Source: Mycobacterium sp. SMC-8
Lineage (GTDB): Bacteria > Actinomycetota > Actinomycetes > Mycobacteriales > Mycobacteriaceae
Length of the DNA: 64,000 bases
Reading direction: 5' to 3'
NCBI RefSeq assembly: GCF_025263565.1
Contig: NZ_CP079865.1
Coordinates: 6,262,001-6,326,000, forward strand
Both the position numbers and the translations under genes were made by a program. Of this stretch, positions 35,513-44,317 are shown piece after piece; within the stretch, counting starts at the first letter, position 1, and each line of letters starts with the position of its first letter. The notes under the pieces are model-generated. The model was given only the letters and a program-made list of their open reading frames with translations, was not told where the DNA came from and made no database searches.

Positions 35513-37219
35513 ATGAATTCGCGAGCAGACACAAAATCGCACCGTTCGGCCATCAAAAGTGCGATTTTGCGTCTGCTCGCGGTCGGGACCGTCGCGACAC
35601 TGGTCGTGACCGGGTGCGCCAGCGGCCCGTCCGACGCCCCGTCGGCCGGAGGCAACGCGGAGTTGGGCGCGACCGCCGACATCAACCCCCAGGACCCGGC
35701 GACCCTCCAACAGGGCGGTAATCTGCGGCTGGCACTGACCGGTTTCCCGCCGAACCTCAATTATCTGCACATCGACGGCAGTCTCGGGGAACTCGGCCGG
35801 TTGCTGCGCGCGACGCTGCCGCGGGCGTTCGTCATCAAGCCCGACGGCCAGATGACGGTCAACAGTGACTACTTCACCGACGTCGAGCTGACCAGCACCG
35901 AGCCGCAGGTCGTCACGTACACCATCAATCCGAAGGCGACCTGGTCGGACGGCACCCCTATCACCTGGGAGGACCTCGCCGCCCAGATCAACGCCACCAG
36001 CGGCAAGGACGAGCGCTACCTGTTCGCCTCCCCCAACGGCAGCGAACGGGTCGCCTCGGTCACCAAGGGCGTCGACGATCGGCAGGCGGTCATCACGTTC
36101 GCCAAGCACTTCGCCGACTGGCGCGGCATGTTCGCCGGCAACGCCATGCTGATGCCCAAGAAGGTGACCCAGGATCCGGAGGCGTTCAACAAGAGCCTGC
36201 TCAACGCGGCGCCACTGTCGGCGGGTCCATTCATGATCAGCACGATCGATCGCGGGGCGCAGCGAATCATGTTGAGCCGCAACCCGAAGTGGTGGGGCAC
36301 GCCACCGCTGCTGGACTCCATCACCTACACCGTGCTCGACGACGCCGCGATGATCCCCGCGCTGGAGAACAACGCCATCGACTCAGTGGGCCTGGCCACC
36401 CTGGATGACCTGGAACGTGCGCGGCGCGCGCAGGGGGTCTCGATCCGGCGGGCGCCCGCCCCGAACTGGTATCACCTGACGATCAACGGCGCCGAGGGTT
36501 CACCGCTGTCCGATCCGGCACTGCGCACGGCGATCACCAAAGCCTTGGACCGCCAGGCGATCGCAGCCGTCACCCAGCGTGGCCTCACCGACGCGCCGGC
36601 GGCGTTGAACAACCACATCTATCTGGCGGGCCAGGAGGGCTACCAGGACAACAGCATCGGCTTCGACCCCGAGGCAGCCAAGCGCGAACTCGATGCGCTG
36701 GGCTGGACTCTGAACGGCCAGTTCCGGGAGAAGGACGGTCGACGGCTGACGCTGCGCGATGTGTTCTACGACGGGGCGAGCACCCGTGCGGTGGCGCAGA
36801 TCGCGCAGAACCAGCTCGCGCAGGTCGGGGTCAACCTCGAGTTGGTGCCGGTCGCGGGCGGCTCGCTGTTCACCGACTACGTCACCCCGGGCAACTTCGA
36901 CATGGTCCAGTTCGCCTGGGGCGGTGATGCTTTCCCGCTCGCCAGTCTGACCCAGATCTACGCCTCCAACGGCGAGAGCAACTACGGCAAGATCGGCAGC
37001 CCGCAGATCGACGCCAAGATCGAGGAGACACTGTCCGAGCTGGATCCGGCCAAGGCACGGGTGCTGGCCAACGAACTCGACACGATGATCTGGGGGGTCG
37101 GCCACAGCCTGCCACTGTTCCAGGCCCCCGGAAATGTCGCCGTCCGCAGCAACCTGGCCAACTTCGGGCCCGCCGGCATCGGCGACATCAACTACTCGGC
37201 GATCGGGTTCATGAAGTAG
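35513..37219 (+). CDS. oppA: oligopeptide-binding lipoprotein OppA
   Basis: 568-aa solute-binding lipoprotein of the SBP family 5. The lipobox is VVTGC, with Cys near residue 35, followed by a Ser/Ala/Gly linker and the binding fold (NPKATWSDGTPITWEDL is the family signature). It captures peptides and hands them to OppBC. The n-region of its signal peptide (codons 4-23) is encoded almost entirely by a 22-bp-arm palindrome at 35521-35580, as if a repeat had been inserted into the start of the gene and kept in frame. oppD ends 11 bp upstream. Its last codons overlap an opposing hydrolase gene by 11 bp. Confidence 0.93.
   Translation: MNSRADTKSHRSAIKSAILRLLAVGTVATLVVTGCASGPSDAPSAGGNAELGATADINPQDPATLQQGGNLRLALTGFPPNLNYLHIDGSLGELGRLLRATLPRAFVIKPDGQMTVNSDYFTDVELTSTEPQVVTYTINPKATWSDGTPITWEDLAAQINATSGKDERYLFASPNGSERVASVTKGVDDRQAVITFAKHFADWRGMFAGNAMLMPKKVTQDPEAFNKSLLNAAPLSAGPFMISTIDRGAQRIMLSRNPKWWGTPPLLDSITYTVLDDAAMIPALENNAIDSVGLATLDDLERARRAQGVSIRRAPAPNWYHLTINGAEGSPLSDPALRTAITKALDRQAIAAVTQRGLTDAPAALNNHIYLAGQEGYQDNSIGFDPEAAKRELDALGWTLNGQFREKDGRRLTLRDVFYDGASTRAVAQIAQNQLAQVGVNLELVPVAGGSLFTDYVTPGNFDMVQFAWGGDAFPLASLTQIYASNGESNYGKIGSPQIDAKIEETLSELDPAKARVLANELDTMIWGVGHSLPLFQAPGNVAVRSNLANFGPAGIGDINYSAIGFMK
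35521..35580. repeat. palindromic element embedded in the oppA signal-peptide region
   Basis: Left arm 35521-35542 and right arm 35559-35580 are 22 bp each with a single mismatch, around a 16-nt loop. The arms contain GCGAGCAGAC and AAAATCGCAC, a composition unlike normal coding sequence. It begins 8 nt after the oppA ATG and would form a strong hairpin in the first 70 nt of that reading frame. It resembles dispersed mycobacterial palindromic repeats. Confidence 0.8.
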
Positions 37220-38456
37220 CCGTCCGGGCAGGCACGCCCGGCAGCGCGGACTCGGCGCGCGCGGCTACCGCGAGTGCGCCGACCAGCAGCCGCACCGTCA
37301 AATTGGCCGGTAAAGCGTCCAGTTCCTTTGCCCGCGGGGACAGTTCGGCGGCACGGCCGGCGTGGACGGCCTGGCAGATCGACAGCGCCGCGCGTTCGCG
37401 GGTGTCGAGGATGCTGTGGCCGGCCGTGGGCAGCTCGACGAGCACCGAATCCGGGATCAGGGCGGCGACGCGGTGCGCCACCTGCGGCGGCGTCGTCAGG
37501 TCACGGCCGCCCGACACCACCGCGGTGGGCCAGGTGAACTCCGGCATCGCCGACGGCAGATCGTAGGGTTGCGCATCGAAATGCACGTCGCCGCCGGCGA
37601 TGTCGCGCAGCGCGACCGCCGGGTCGACCGGTCCGCCGTCGGGCACCGCGCCGTAGTTCAGTTCCCGGTAGGCGATACGTTCGACCAGATCGGGCTCGTG
37701 CCGGTATGGGGTTTTGCGTTCCGTCACCTGCTTGGTGATGAACGCGGCGACCTTCCACAGCCCGTCCCGATCGGCCAGCAGCAGGTCGAGCTGGCGGCTG
37801 AGTGCGTCGAGGCCGGCGAGTTCATACAACCCGATGGTCAGCAGCAGGGCCTGGGGCGTCAGTGCGCCGGCGGCGTCCAATTGCCGCACCTTGGCGGCCA
37901 GATCGGCATCGCCGTCCGCGCCGTCCCACAGCACCCGACGGATCTGCGTGCGCACCACGTCGATGTCGTCGGCCGACAGCAGCGGCGAGTCCAGCACCAT
38001 GGCGTGAACCCGGCCCGGATGCCGCACGCCGACCCCGGCGGCCAGATACGAACCGTAGGACGCGCCGTAGACGACGGCCTTGTCGACGTCGGCGGCGTTG
38101 AGCACCGCGGCGATGTCGTCCACGGCGGCATCGACCGTCATCGCCTCAGGCGGCAGGTCGGCGCCGGTGTCGTCGTGCCGGGACAAGCCGACCCCCCGGT
38201 GCTCGACCATGATGACGTCGAGTCCGGCCGCCGCGGCGTGCCGCCGGAACGCCCGGTACAACGCGACGGAGGCGGCCCCCGGACCGCCGGGAATGACCAC
38301 CACCGGATGGGCCGACGGGCGCCCGGTCCGCACGTAGTACAGGTCGAACTCGTCGGCGCCCCGACCGACGGGCCTGCGGACCCGTCGCACCCCGGGCTGC
38401 GCGGCAAGCCTGTTGTGCGCCCGGCGGCGTCTGGCGTTCATGGTCATCACAGCCAT
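37209..38456 (-). CDS. alpha/beta hydrolase, prolyl-aminopeptidase-like
   Basis: 415-aa hydrolase. The oxyanion region is VVVIPGGPGAASVALYR, the nucleophile Ser lies in VYGASYGSYLA, the acid in VVSGGRDLTTPP and the His in PTAGHSILDTR. MVEHRGVGLSRHDD is typical of the S33 peptidase branch (proline iminopeptidase and related tripeptidyl peptidases). No signal peptide is evident, so it probably acts in the cytosol. Lying opposite oppA, it could process imported peptides, though convergent orientation means no shared transcript. The substrate is not known. Confidence 0.85.
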   Translation of the reverse strand: MAVMTMNARRRRAHNRLAAQPGVRRVRRPVGRGADEFDLYYVRTGRPSAHPVVVIPGGPGAASVALYRAFRRHAAAAGLDVIMVEHRGVGLSRHDDTGADLPPEAMTVDAAVDDIAAVLNAADVDKAVVYGASYGSYLAAGVGVRHPGRVHAMVLDSPLLSADDIDVVRTQIRRVLWDGADGDADLAAKVRQLDAAGALTPQALLLTIGLYELAGLDALSRQLDLLLADRDGLWKVAAFITKQVTERKTPYRHEPDLVERIAYRELNYGAVPDGGPVDPAVALRDIAGGDVHFDAQPYDLPSAMPEFTWPTAVVSGGRDLTTPPQVAHRVAALIPDSVLVELPTAGHSILDTRERAALSICQAVHAGRAAELSPRAKELDALPANLTVRLLVGALAVAARAESALPGVPARTATS

Positions 38457-38559
38457 TGTGCCCGGAGGCCGTCACCGACGGCGTCCCGCCCGTGCAGCGT
38501 TCCGTTCGGGCTGAGCCAAACGCGTGTGCCGCGGGCCGTCCCGTCAGTACAACCAAGAC

Positions 38560-39774
38560 ATGACCTCTGTGGATCACATCACCGCACTGCTGCCCGGCTC
38601 TGCCGAATTCGCCGCCCTGCTCAAGCAGATCGGTGAAGGAGCCCGGAATCGAGACCTCAACGACGAGAATCCCTTTGAACAGGTGGCGGCGCTGAAACGG
38701 GCCGGCTTCGGCACGCTTCGGCTTCCGACCGGGCTGGGCGGACCGGGATTGACAACGCCCCGGCTCTTCGCCGCCGTCATCGACGTCGCACGCGCCGATC
38801 CCATTGTGGCGCACATCTTGCGGACACACTTTTGGTTTGTCGAGGAGCGCCTGCGCACCTCCGACACCTGGGTCGCCCAGCAGTGGCTGCGAAAAGTCGC
38901 CGTGGGCAAAATCTTCGGGAACGCGTTCAGCGAGAAGGGCGCACACGCAGTCGGCAGCCTCGTCTTCAACACCAGGTTGCTACCGGCGGGCGAGGGCGGA
39001 TTCCGCCTCGACGGCGAGAAGTACTACAGCACCGGGACGCTGTTCAGCGACTACCTGACCGTCACCGCGACCACCGACCATGACTCGGTGGCCACCGTGG
39101 TGGTGCCCGCCGACCGCGACGGTGTGCAGATCGTCGACGACTGGGACGGGTTCGGACAGCGCCGGACCGGCACCGGGACGACGACGTTTGCGAACGTGGC
39201 CGTAGCCGCCGAGGAGGTGCTCAGCGATATACCCTATGACGCTGATCCGGTGCCGACGGTGCAGTACGCGGCGCTGCAGCTGTTCATCCACGCGGTGGTT
39301 GCCGGGATCCTGGAGTCGGTGGTCGACGACGGTGTGGCGCTGTTGCGCTCACGGGACCGCAGCTTCAGCCATGCCGTCGCCGAGCGCCCCGCCGATGATC
39401 CGCTGTTGCAGCGCCAGCTCGGTGAGCTCGCCGGCACCGCTTACGTCGCGAGAGCTGTGGTGCTCGACGCGGCCGCGGCGATCGCCGACGCGACGGCCTC
39501 GGAGAACAACGGCGTGCCCGAGGCCGACCTGGCCGCCGAGGCTCAACTCAAGGCGGCCAAGGTGAAGGTGCATCTCGACGAGGTCGCGCCGCAGGCCGCC
39601 ACGCGCCTGCTCGAACTCGGCGGGGCCAGCGCGGCGAGCCGGCGGCTCAACCTCGACCGGCACTGGCGCAACATCCGCACGATCACCCTGCACAATCCGG
39701 TGGCCTACAAGGCCAGGGTGATCGGCGAGAACCTGTTGCACGGCACGGCGATTCCAGCCAACGCGTACTTCTGA
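38560..39774 (+). CDS. DszC/SfnB-like flavin-dependent monooxygenase (acyl-CoA dehydrogenase fold)
   Basis: 404-aa group D flavoprotein. The fold is that of acyl-CoA dehydrogenases (helical N-domain RAGFGTLRLPTGLGGPGLTTP, beta domain FRLDGEKYYSTGTLFSDYLTV, C-domain HWRNIRTITLHNPVAYKARVIG), but the late H-W-R-N-x-R-T-x-x-x-H-N-P motif belongs to FMNH2-dependent monooxygenases such as DszC and SfnB, which oxidise thiophenes or sulfones. The presence of sulfate-assimilation genes and a glutathione-type importer nearby makes a sulfur-scavenging role plausible. It needs a separate flavin reductase, none of which is adjacent. In H37Rv this position holds a different oxidoreductase. Confidence 0.83.
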   Translation: MTSVDHITALLPGSAEFAALLKQIGEGARNRDLNDENPFEQVAALKRAGFGTLRLPTGLGGPGLTTPRLFAAVIDVARADPIVAHILRTHFWFVEERLRTSDTWVAQQWLRKVAVGKIFGNAFSEKGAHAVGSLVFNTRLLPAGEGGFRLDGEKYYSTGTLFSDYLTVTATTDHDSVATVVVPADRDGVQIVDDWDGFGQRRTGTGTTTFANVAVAAEEVLSDIPYDADPVPTVQYAALQLFIHAVVAGILESVVDDGVALLRSRDRSFSHAVAERPADDPLLQRQLGELAGTAYVARAVVLDAAAAIADATASENNGVPEADLAAEAQLKAAKVKVHLDEVAPQAATRLLELGGASAASRRLNLDRHWRNIRTITLHNPVAYKARVIGENLLHGTAIPANAYF

Positions 39775-39788
39775 CGGGTTTCCCGGCG

Positions 39789-39880
39789 GTGAGCGTGCGC
39801 TTTTGCCGGATTTTCCGCGGCGTTTCCACCGCAGACACGCACGCTCGCGGGGAGGGCGCACGCTCGCGGGGAGCGTGCGC
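39789..39880. terminator. nested hairpins between convergent genes
   Basis: A compact hairpin has arms GCGCACGCTC (39856-39865) and GAGCGTGCGC (39871-39880) with a 5-nt loop. GAGCGTGCG at 39791-39799 can also pair with CGCACGCTC at 39838-39846. A 17-bp direct repeat (39838-39854 and 39857-39873) overlaps these. Placed between two converging genes, it probably terminates transcription from both sides; its sequence resembles dispersed mycobacterial palindromes. Confidence 0.65.
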
Positions 39881-39885
39881 GGAGA

Positions 39886-42534
39886 TCAGGCGATCAGCTC
39901 GATGTGGCGCGCGGTCTGCACACCGGCGTAGCGCTGCGGGCTGCACGTCAGGATGATCACCTGGCCGTCGCCGGCGACGGCGTCGAACACCTCGGCCATC
40001 TTGGTCAGCCTGTCGGTGTCGGTGAAGCCGAGCGCGTCGTCGATCACCACCGGCACGCTGTCCTCCTTGGCCACCAGCGTCGCTCCCGCCAGCCGAGCCA
40101 CGATGCCGAGCTGCTCCTTCGCACCGCCGGACAGCGACTCGTAGGGCACGGTCCGCCCGGACAGCGTGCGGTGCCCGATGCGCAGCGAGCTATCCACGTC
40201 GACCTCGAAGCTGTCGCCGAACACGATGCGGCCCAACCGTTCCACCTCGCCGCGGAATGGGTCGACATAACGCTGGCGCAGCGCGTCGCGATGCCGGCCC
40301 ATCACCGACCTGAGCAGCTGGGCGGCCCGCGCGCGCCGCTGCACACGCCCGAACTCGGCCTCGGCACGCTCACGTTCGGTCTCGGCGGCGTCGAGGCGGC
40401 CCTTGCGCCCCTCGGTGCCGTACACCTTCAGCTGCGCGGAGACCTCCCGCAGCGACTCGCTCACCTCGGCGTGCCGCGCGCTCACCGCCGACGCCTCACG
40501 TTCGGCCGCGGTGAGCGCCGACGCGACCGCCTCCGGCTCGTGCCGCGCCACCTCGCCGCCCAGCCGCGCGACCACCGCTTCGGCTGCGGCCACCGCCTCG
40601 GCATCGGCTTGTGCTTTGACGGCCAGCTCGTCGTCGCCGGTGGCGGCGCGCTGTTCGGCCAGCCGCTGCGCGGCGCCAGCGAGCTCGGTCTGCGCGGCCT
40701 GCAACTTCTCCAGCGACCGGGCCGCGTGCAGGCTCCGCTTGGCCAGCAGTCGGCCGGCCTCCTCGGCGACCTTGCGCTGTGTCTCACAGTCGCGGATGGC
40801 CTGCTGGTGGGCCGCGGTGGCCTCCACGAGTTCCAGCCGCTGGGCCGTCGGATCGAGTGACCCGTCGTTGTCGAAAAGTCCTTCCACGGCGGGCATCCGG
40901 GCTTGAAGCTCGTCGAGGCGGGACCGCAGCTCATCGAAAGAGTCGTCGGCGGTCAGCGCCTCGAGGATGGCCCGCACCTGCTGGCGGGCGGCACGGAGTT
41001 CGCGGCGGCGCCGGTCCAGCGCACGGGCGGCGTCGACGTCGTCGACCCCGGCCCGTCGCAGCGAATCGGCCAGCCGCGCCGTGGCTCCGTCGAGCGCCGA
41101 CTGGGTGACCGCCGCGGACGCGCCCGGCACCACCTGCACCGACAGCACCCCGGGCAGGTCGATACCGGTCGCTGATCCTGTTGCCGCAGACCAGGTCTCA
41201 CCGGCACGTAGGACCACCTCCTGCCCGGCGATGAGCACCTGGACGTCGGCGGCGGCGCTGACCTCGATGCGGGCCGAGGTCTGTTCGACGGCGGCGGTGG
41301 CCCGGTCGACCGCGGCCGCGGCGGTTTCGATGTCGGCCAGCAGCGCGTCGGTGAGCGTGATCGCCGCGAGATCGTTCTGCACGGTGGCGAGCTCACGTTC
41401 GTGACGCTCGATCGTCGCGATGCGGGTGGAGAGCCTGTCGAGCTCCTCGCGGTCCGCCAGTCGCTGCACCGCCGCACGCGCGGTGTCGACCCGCTCCTGG
41501 CTGGCGCTGACCGCGGCGCGGGCCTGCTCGGCAGCCTCGTCCGCCACCACCTGCATCTGCTTGGCGGTGTCCAATTCATCGGCGGCGGTGTCGGATTCGG
41601 TCTGCAGCATGGCCACGGCCGCGGTCCGCTCGTCGATGTCGGCGCGGGACCGGCGCCGCTCGGTCAGCGCCGCCACGGACACGGTGTGCGCGGATCGGGC
41701 CGCCTCGGCACGCACCGTCGCCTGCTCGAACTCGCCCTGCAGCACCCCCAGGACCTGGGCCGCGCGTTGCGCGCCGTCGAGCCGCTGCGCGGTCGACGTG
41801 CACTCCTCGGCGAGCCGGGCCTGGTCCGCGGTGAGCCTGGCGTGGGTGCGCACCGCCTCGTCCACCTCGGCCATCGCTGCCGCGCAGCGCGCCACATCCT
41901 CGTCGGCGGCGCGCAACCGCGCCGTCGCGGCCGCCCATTCGCCGGTGGGGCGTCCGGTGCTGGTGAAGTAGCGCCGGTACTCCTCCTCGACCCGGTCGAT
42001 CAGTAGGCTCTCGACGTTTGCGGCGCCCGCGGCCGGGACCTCGTCGACCTCCCCGGCCACCACGTCCAGCGCCCGGGACAGCGCGTTGCATCCCGCCAGC
42101 TCGGCGGCCGATGTCGGCGCCGACTGCAGGACCCGTTGCGCCTGCCACAGGTCGAGGTCGACGGACTCGGCCAGGATGGCGCGAACGCGGTCGTGCGCCT
42201 CGTCTCCGGTCAGCTGTTCGCGCCGCGGGGTCAGCACGGTCAGCTCGGTCTCGGGCCGCTTGTGGAAGCGCTTGCGGTACACGAACCGGTAGGGCCCGGC
42301 GGAGATCTCGGCCGTCACCTCGGCGCCCACATCGGCATGCGTGGGCTTGACCTGCTTGACCTCTTTCTTGCTGGACCGGTCCTTGGATTCCAGCAGCAGG
42401 TCGAGGGCTTCGAGCATCGACGACTTACCCACCTCGTTGGGGCCGCTGACCACGACCACTCCCCGATCGGGAAACTCGATGTCGCGGTGGGTGATTCCGC
42501 GGTAGTTCGTCAGGACCAGCCGGTGCAGCTTCAC
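39886..42534 (-). CDS. SMC/Rad50-like AAA ATPase (Rv1278 type)
   Basis: 882-aa ATPase of the SbcC/Rad50/YhaN type. Walker A GPNEVGKSS is at 31-39, the ABC-type signature LSGGAKEQLGI and Walker B PVVIDDALGFTD lie near the C-terminus, and a long coiled coil of about 600 residues rich in Ala, Glu and Arg sits between. No CxxC zinc hook is visible at the coil apex; that region reads as a beta-rich insert (VLIAGQEVVLRAGETW). The GTG start overlaps the phosphoesterase stop by 4 bp (GTGA), so the two act together, probably as a nuclease complex on DNA ends. The bona fide sbcCD genes are not here. Confidence 0.9.
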   Translation of the reverse strand: MKLHRLVLTNYRGITHRDIEFPDRGVVVVSGPNEVGKSSMLEALDLLLESKDRSSKKEVKQVKPTHADVGAEVTAEISAGPYRFVYRKRFHKRPETELTVLTPRREQLTGDEAHDRVRAILAESVDLDLWQAQRVLQSAPTSAAELAGCNALSRALDVVAGEVDEVPAAGAANVESLLIDRVEEEYRRYFTSTGRPTGEWAAATARLRAADEDVARCAAAMAEVDEAVRTHARLTADQARLAEECTSTAQRLDGAQRAAQVLGVLQGEFEQATVRAEAARSAHTVSVAALTERRRSRADIDERTAAVAMLQTESDTAADELDTAKQMQVVADEAAEQARAAVSASQERVDTARAAVQRLADREELDRLSTRIATIERHERELATVQNDLAAITLTDALLADIETAAAAVDRATAAVEQTSARIEVSAAADVQVLIAGQEVVLRAGETWSAATGSATGIDLPGVLSVQVVPGASAAVTQSALDGATARLADSLRRAGVDDVDAARALDRRRRELRAARQQVRAILEALTADDSFDELRSRLDELQARMPAVEGLFDNDGSLDPTAQRLELVEATAAHQQAIRDCETQRKVAEEAGRLLAKRSLHAARSLEKLQAAQTELAGAAQRLAEQRAATGDDELAVKAQADAEAVAAAEAVVARLGGEVARHEPEAVASALTAAEREASAVSARHAEVSESLREVSAQLKVYGTEGRKGRLDAAETERERAEAEFGRVQRRARAAQLLRSVMGRHRDALRQRYVDPFRGEVERLGRIVFGDSFEVDVDSSLRIGHRTLSGRTVPYESLSGGAKEQLGIVARLAGATLVAKEDSVPVVIDDALGFTDTDRLTKMAEVFDAVAGDGQVIILTCSPQRYAGVQTARHIELIA

Positions 42535-43682
42535 GCCGCGCCCCCTTCTGTGAGCCGCAGCAGCAGCGCCAACGCCGCGCGCGCGTCCTCGGCGTCCTCG
42601 CCGGCCGACCGTGCCGTGGCCACCAGCTCGTCCACAGCGGCCGCGGCGAAGCCCCCGATCCCGAGGTCGTCGAACTCCCCGTCGGCGGGTATCACCGCAA
42701 GGTCGGTCTGCTTGTCCCACGGCACCAGCGCCGCGAACAGCCGCGCATACCGGTCCAGACACGCGTCGAGCGCAGCCCGGTCGGTCACCGTGAGGGACCC
42801 GGTCAGGCCCAGCCGGATCACCGTGCGCTCCTTGTCGGGCATCTGGTCGAGATTGATGTCGAGGTCCGCGACGTCGCGGCTGTTGTCCACCGCATGCCGC
42901 AGCGACATGAACCGCCACGTGCCGACCCGGCGAGCGTCCACCTGGACCGGTCGGCTCCCGTCGGTTTCGTCGATGTCGACGACCAGGACGTGGCCGGGAT
43001 CGGGTTCGATGTCGTCGTAGTTGGTGACCTCGGGTGAGCCCGAGTACCACACCCTGCCGGTGGCGCCGACACTCATCCGAGAGTGTTTGTCCCCCAGGGC
43101 GACATAGTGCACCGCGCCGCGGGCGATCGCTGCCTCGACGGCCGCGAGCCCGATCAGCGACGCCCGGTCCTTGTCCGGCACCAGGATGTCGACCGCACCA
43201 TGCCCGACGACGACACGTGTGACCTCGGTGCCGCCGGGGAGCTCGTCGAGCACCCGGCCGACCAGGTCGGTGGTGGGCGCCTTCGAGAACCAGGGCGCGG
43301 CCACCAGCTCAAGCCCCGGCCGCACCTCGTGGACGCCGGGCCGGTCCAGCACCACCACGTTGTCGGGCTTCTCGGAGGCGAACAGCGCGCTGGTGTACAC
43401 CGACGACGCATCCAGCGGATCGTGGTTGCCGGGCAGTAGATAGACCGGGATCGAGATGGCGCGCATCGCCTCCAGGGCGGTGCTGACCTCACGTGGGGCG
43501 AGCTGATTGTGCTCGAACACGTCGCCGGCGACGACGACGAACTCGGCCCCGACCTCGGCGGCGAGCTGCCCCAGCGCGCAGATTGCACTGCGCCGGGACG
43601 CCGAATAGCGCGGCTGCGCATCACCGTTGAGGTAATGACGGGTCATCCCCAACTGCCAGTCAGCAGTGTGCAGAAAACGCAT
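42531..43682 (-). CDS. metallophosphoesterase, SbcD/Mre11-like (Rv1277 type)
   Basis: 383-aa calcineurin-fold phosphoesterase. Motifs in order are FLHTADWQLG (D8), GDVFEHNQ, LLPGNHDPLD, VVGHGAVD and LGDKHSR. In SbcD and Mre11 the first motif is usually D-x-H; here the second position is Gln10, so one metal ligand is changed. It is coupled to the SMC-like ATPase. A GGAGGGGG/GGGGCGAG-rich stretch precedes the ATG, and a TACAGT hexamer at 43735-43740 is a probable -10. Likely a DNA nuclease with an unusual metal site. Confidence 0.9.
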   Translation of the reverse strand: MRFLHTADWQLGMTRHYLNGDAQPRYSASRRSAICALGQLAAEVGAEFVVVAGDVFEHNQLAPREVSTALEAMRAISIPVYLLPGNHDPLDASSVYTSALFASEKPDNVVVLDRPGVHEVRPGLELVAAPWFSKAPTTDLVGRVLDELPGGTEVTRVVVGHGAVDILVPDKDRASLIGLAAVEAAIARGAVHYVALGDKHSRMSVGATGRVWYSGSPEVTNYDDIEPDPGHVLVVDIDETDGSRPVQVDARRVGTWRFMSLRHAVDNSRDVADLDINLDQMPDKERTVIRLGLTGSLTVTDRAALDACLDRYARLFAALVPWDKQTDLAVIPADGEFDDLGIGGFAAAAVDELVATARSAGEDAEDARAALALLLRLTEGGAA

Positions 43683-43734
43683 CTCGCCCCGCCCCCTCCG
43701 CGTCGTCGCCGGCTGTGTCTGTCATGGCATGGCT

Positions 43735-43740
43735 ACTGTA
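43735..43740 (-). promoter_or_regulatory. -10 element for the SbcD/SbcC-like operon
   Basis: Minus-strand TACAGT, about 53 bp upstream of the phosphoesterase ATG, in the divergent gap shared with the SixA gene. Confidence 0.45.
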
Positions 43741-43783
43741 GGGCCGGGCTCCGACAAGTCCGTGGACGCGCACCGGCATGGCC

Positions 43784-43789
43784 TACGGT
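43784..43789 (+). promoter_or_regulatory. leaderless -10 element for the SixA-like gene
   Basis: TACGGT followed by 6 nt (TGATGG) and the ATG at 43796. Confidence 0.5.
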
Positions 43790-43795
43790 TGATGG

Positions 43796-44314
43796 ATGAG
43801 CGACCGCCGACGCACCCTTCTGTTGCTGCGCCACGCCAAGTCGGACTACCCGGACGGGGTCGTCGACCACGACCGCCCGCTGGCGGCGCGGGGCGTCCGT
43901 GAGGGAGCCCTAGCCGGCGACTGGATCAGGACGAACGTGGGCGCGGTGGACGCTGTGCTGTGCTCGACGGCGACGCGCACCCGGCAGACCCTGGAGCGCA
44001 CCGGGATCATCGCGCCGGTGCAGTACGTCGACCGCATCTACGATGCGACGCCCGGCATCGTGATCGAGGAGATCAACGCCGTGCCGACCCGTTTCGGCGG
44101 CGACGTCTCGACGCTGCTGGTCATCGGCCACGAGCCGGTGATGTCGTCGCTGGCGCTGGGGCTGGCCGCCAACCCGGACGCCGACAACAGTGCCTATCAG
44201 GCGGTTTCGGCGAAGTTCCCGACGTCGGCGGTCGCGGTGCTGCGCACCGGCGCGGCGTGGGAACAGCTCGCGCTCCGTGGCGCCGAGCTGGTCGACTTCC
44301 ACGTCCCGCGCTGA
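43796..44314 (+). CDS. SixA-like histidine phosphatase (Rv1276c type)
   Basis: 172-aa histidine-phosphatase-superfamily protein. The catalytic RHA is at residues 12-14 (LLLLRHAKSDYP), the second Arg is in STATRTRQTLERTG, and the second His is in LLVIGHEPVMSSLAL. SixA removes phosphate from histidine phosphotransfer proteins; other members act on small phosphomolecules. There is no HPt domain protein nearby, so the target is unknown. It converges with lprC, with 3 bp between stops, as in M. tuberculosis. Confidence 0.88.
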   Translation: MSDRRRTLLLLRHAKSDYPDGVVDHDRPLAARGVREGALAGDWIRTNVGAVDAVLCSTATRTRQTLERTGIIAPVQYVDRIYDATPGIVIEEINAVPTRFGGDVSTLLVIGHEPVMSSLALGLAANPDADNSAYQAVSAKFPTSAVAVLRTGAAWEQLALRGAELVDFHVPR

Positions 44315-44317
44315 CAG

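Noticed and set aside
38560..39774. Ordinary acyl-CoA dehydrogenase
   Set aside because: The C-terminal motif and lack of the typical FAD-site signature fit DszC/SfnB-type monooxygenases better.
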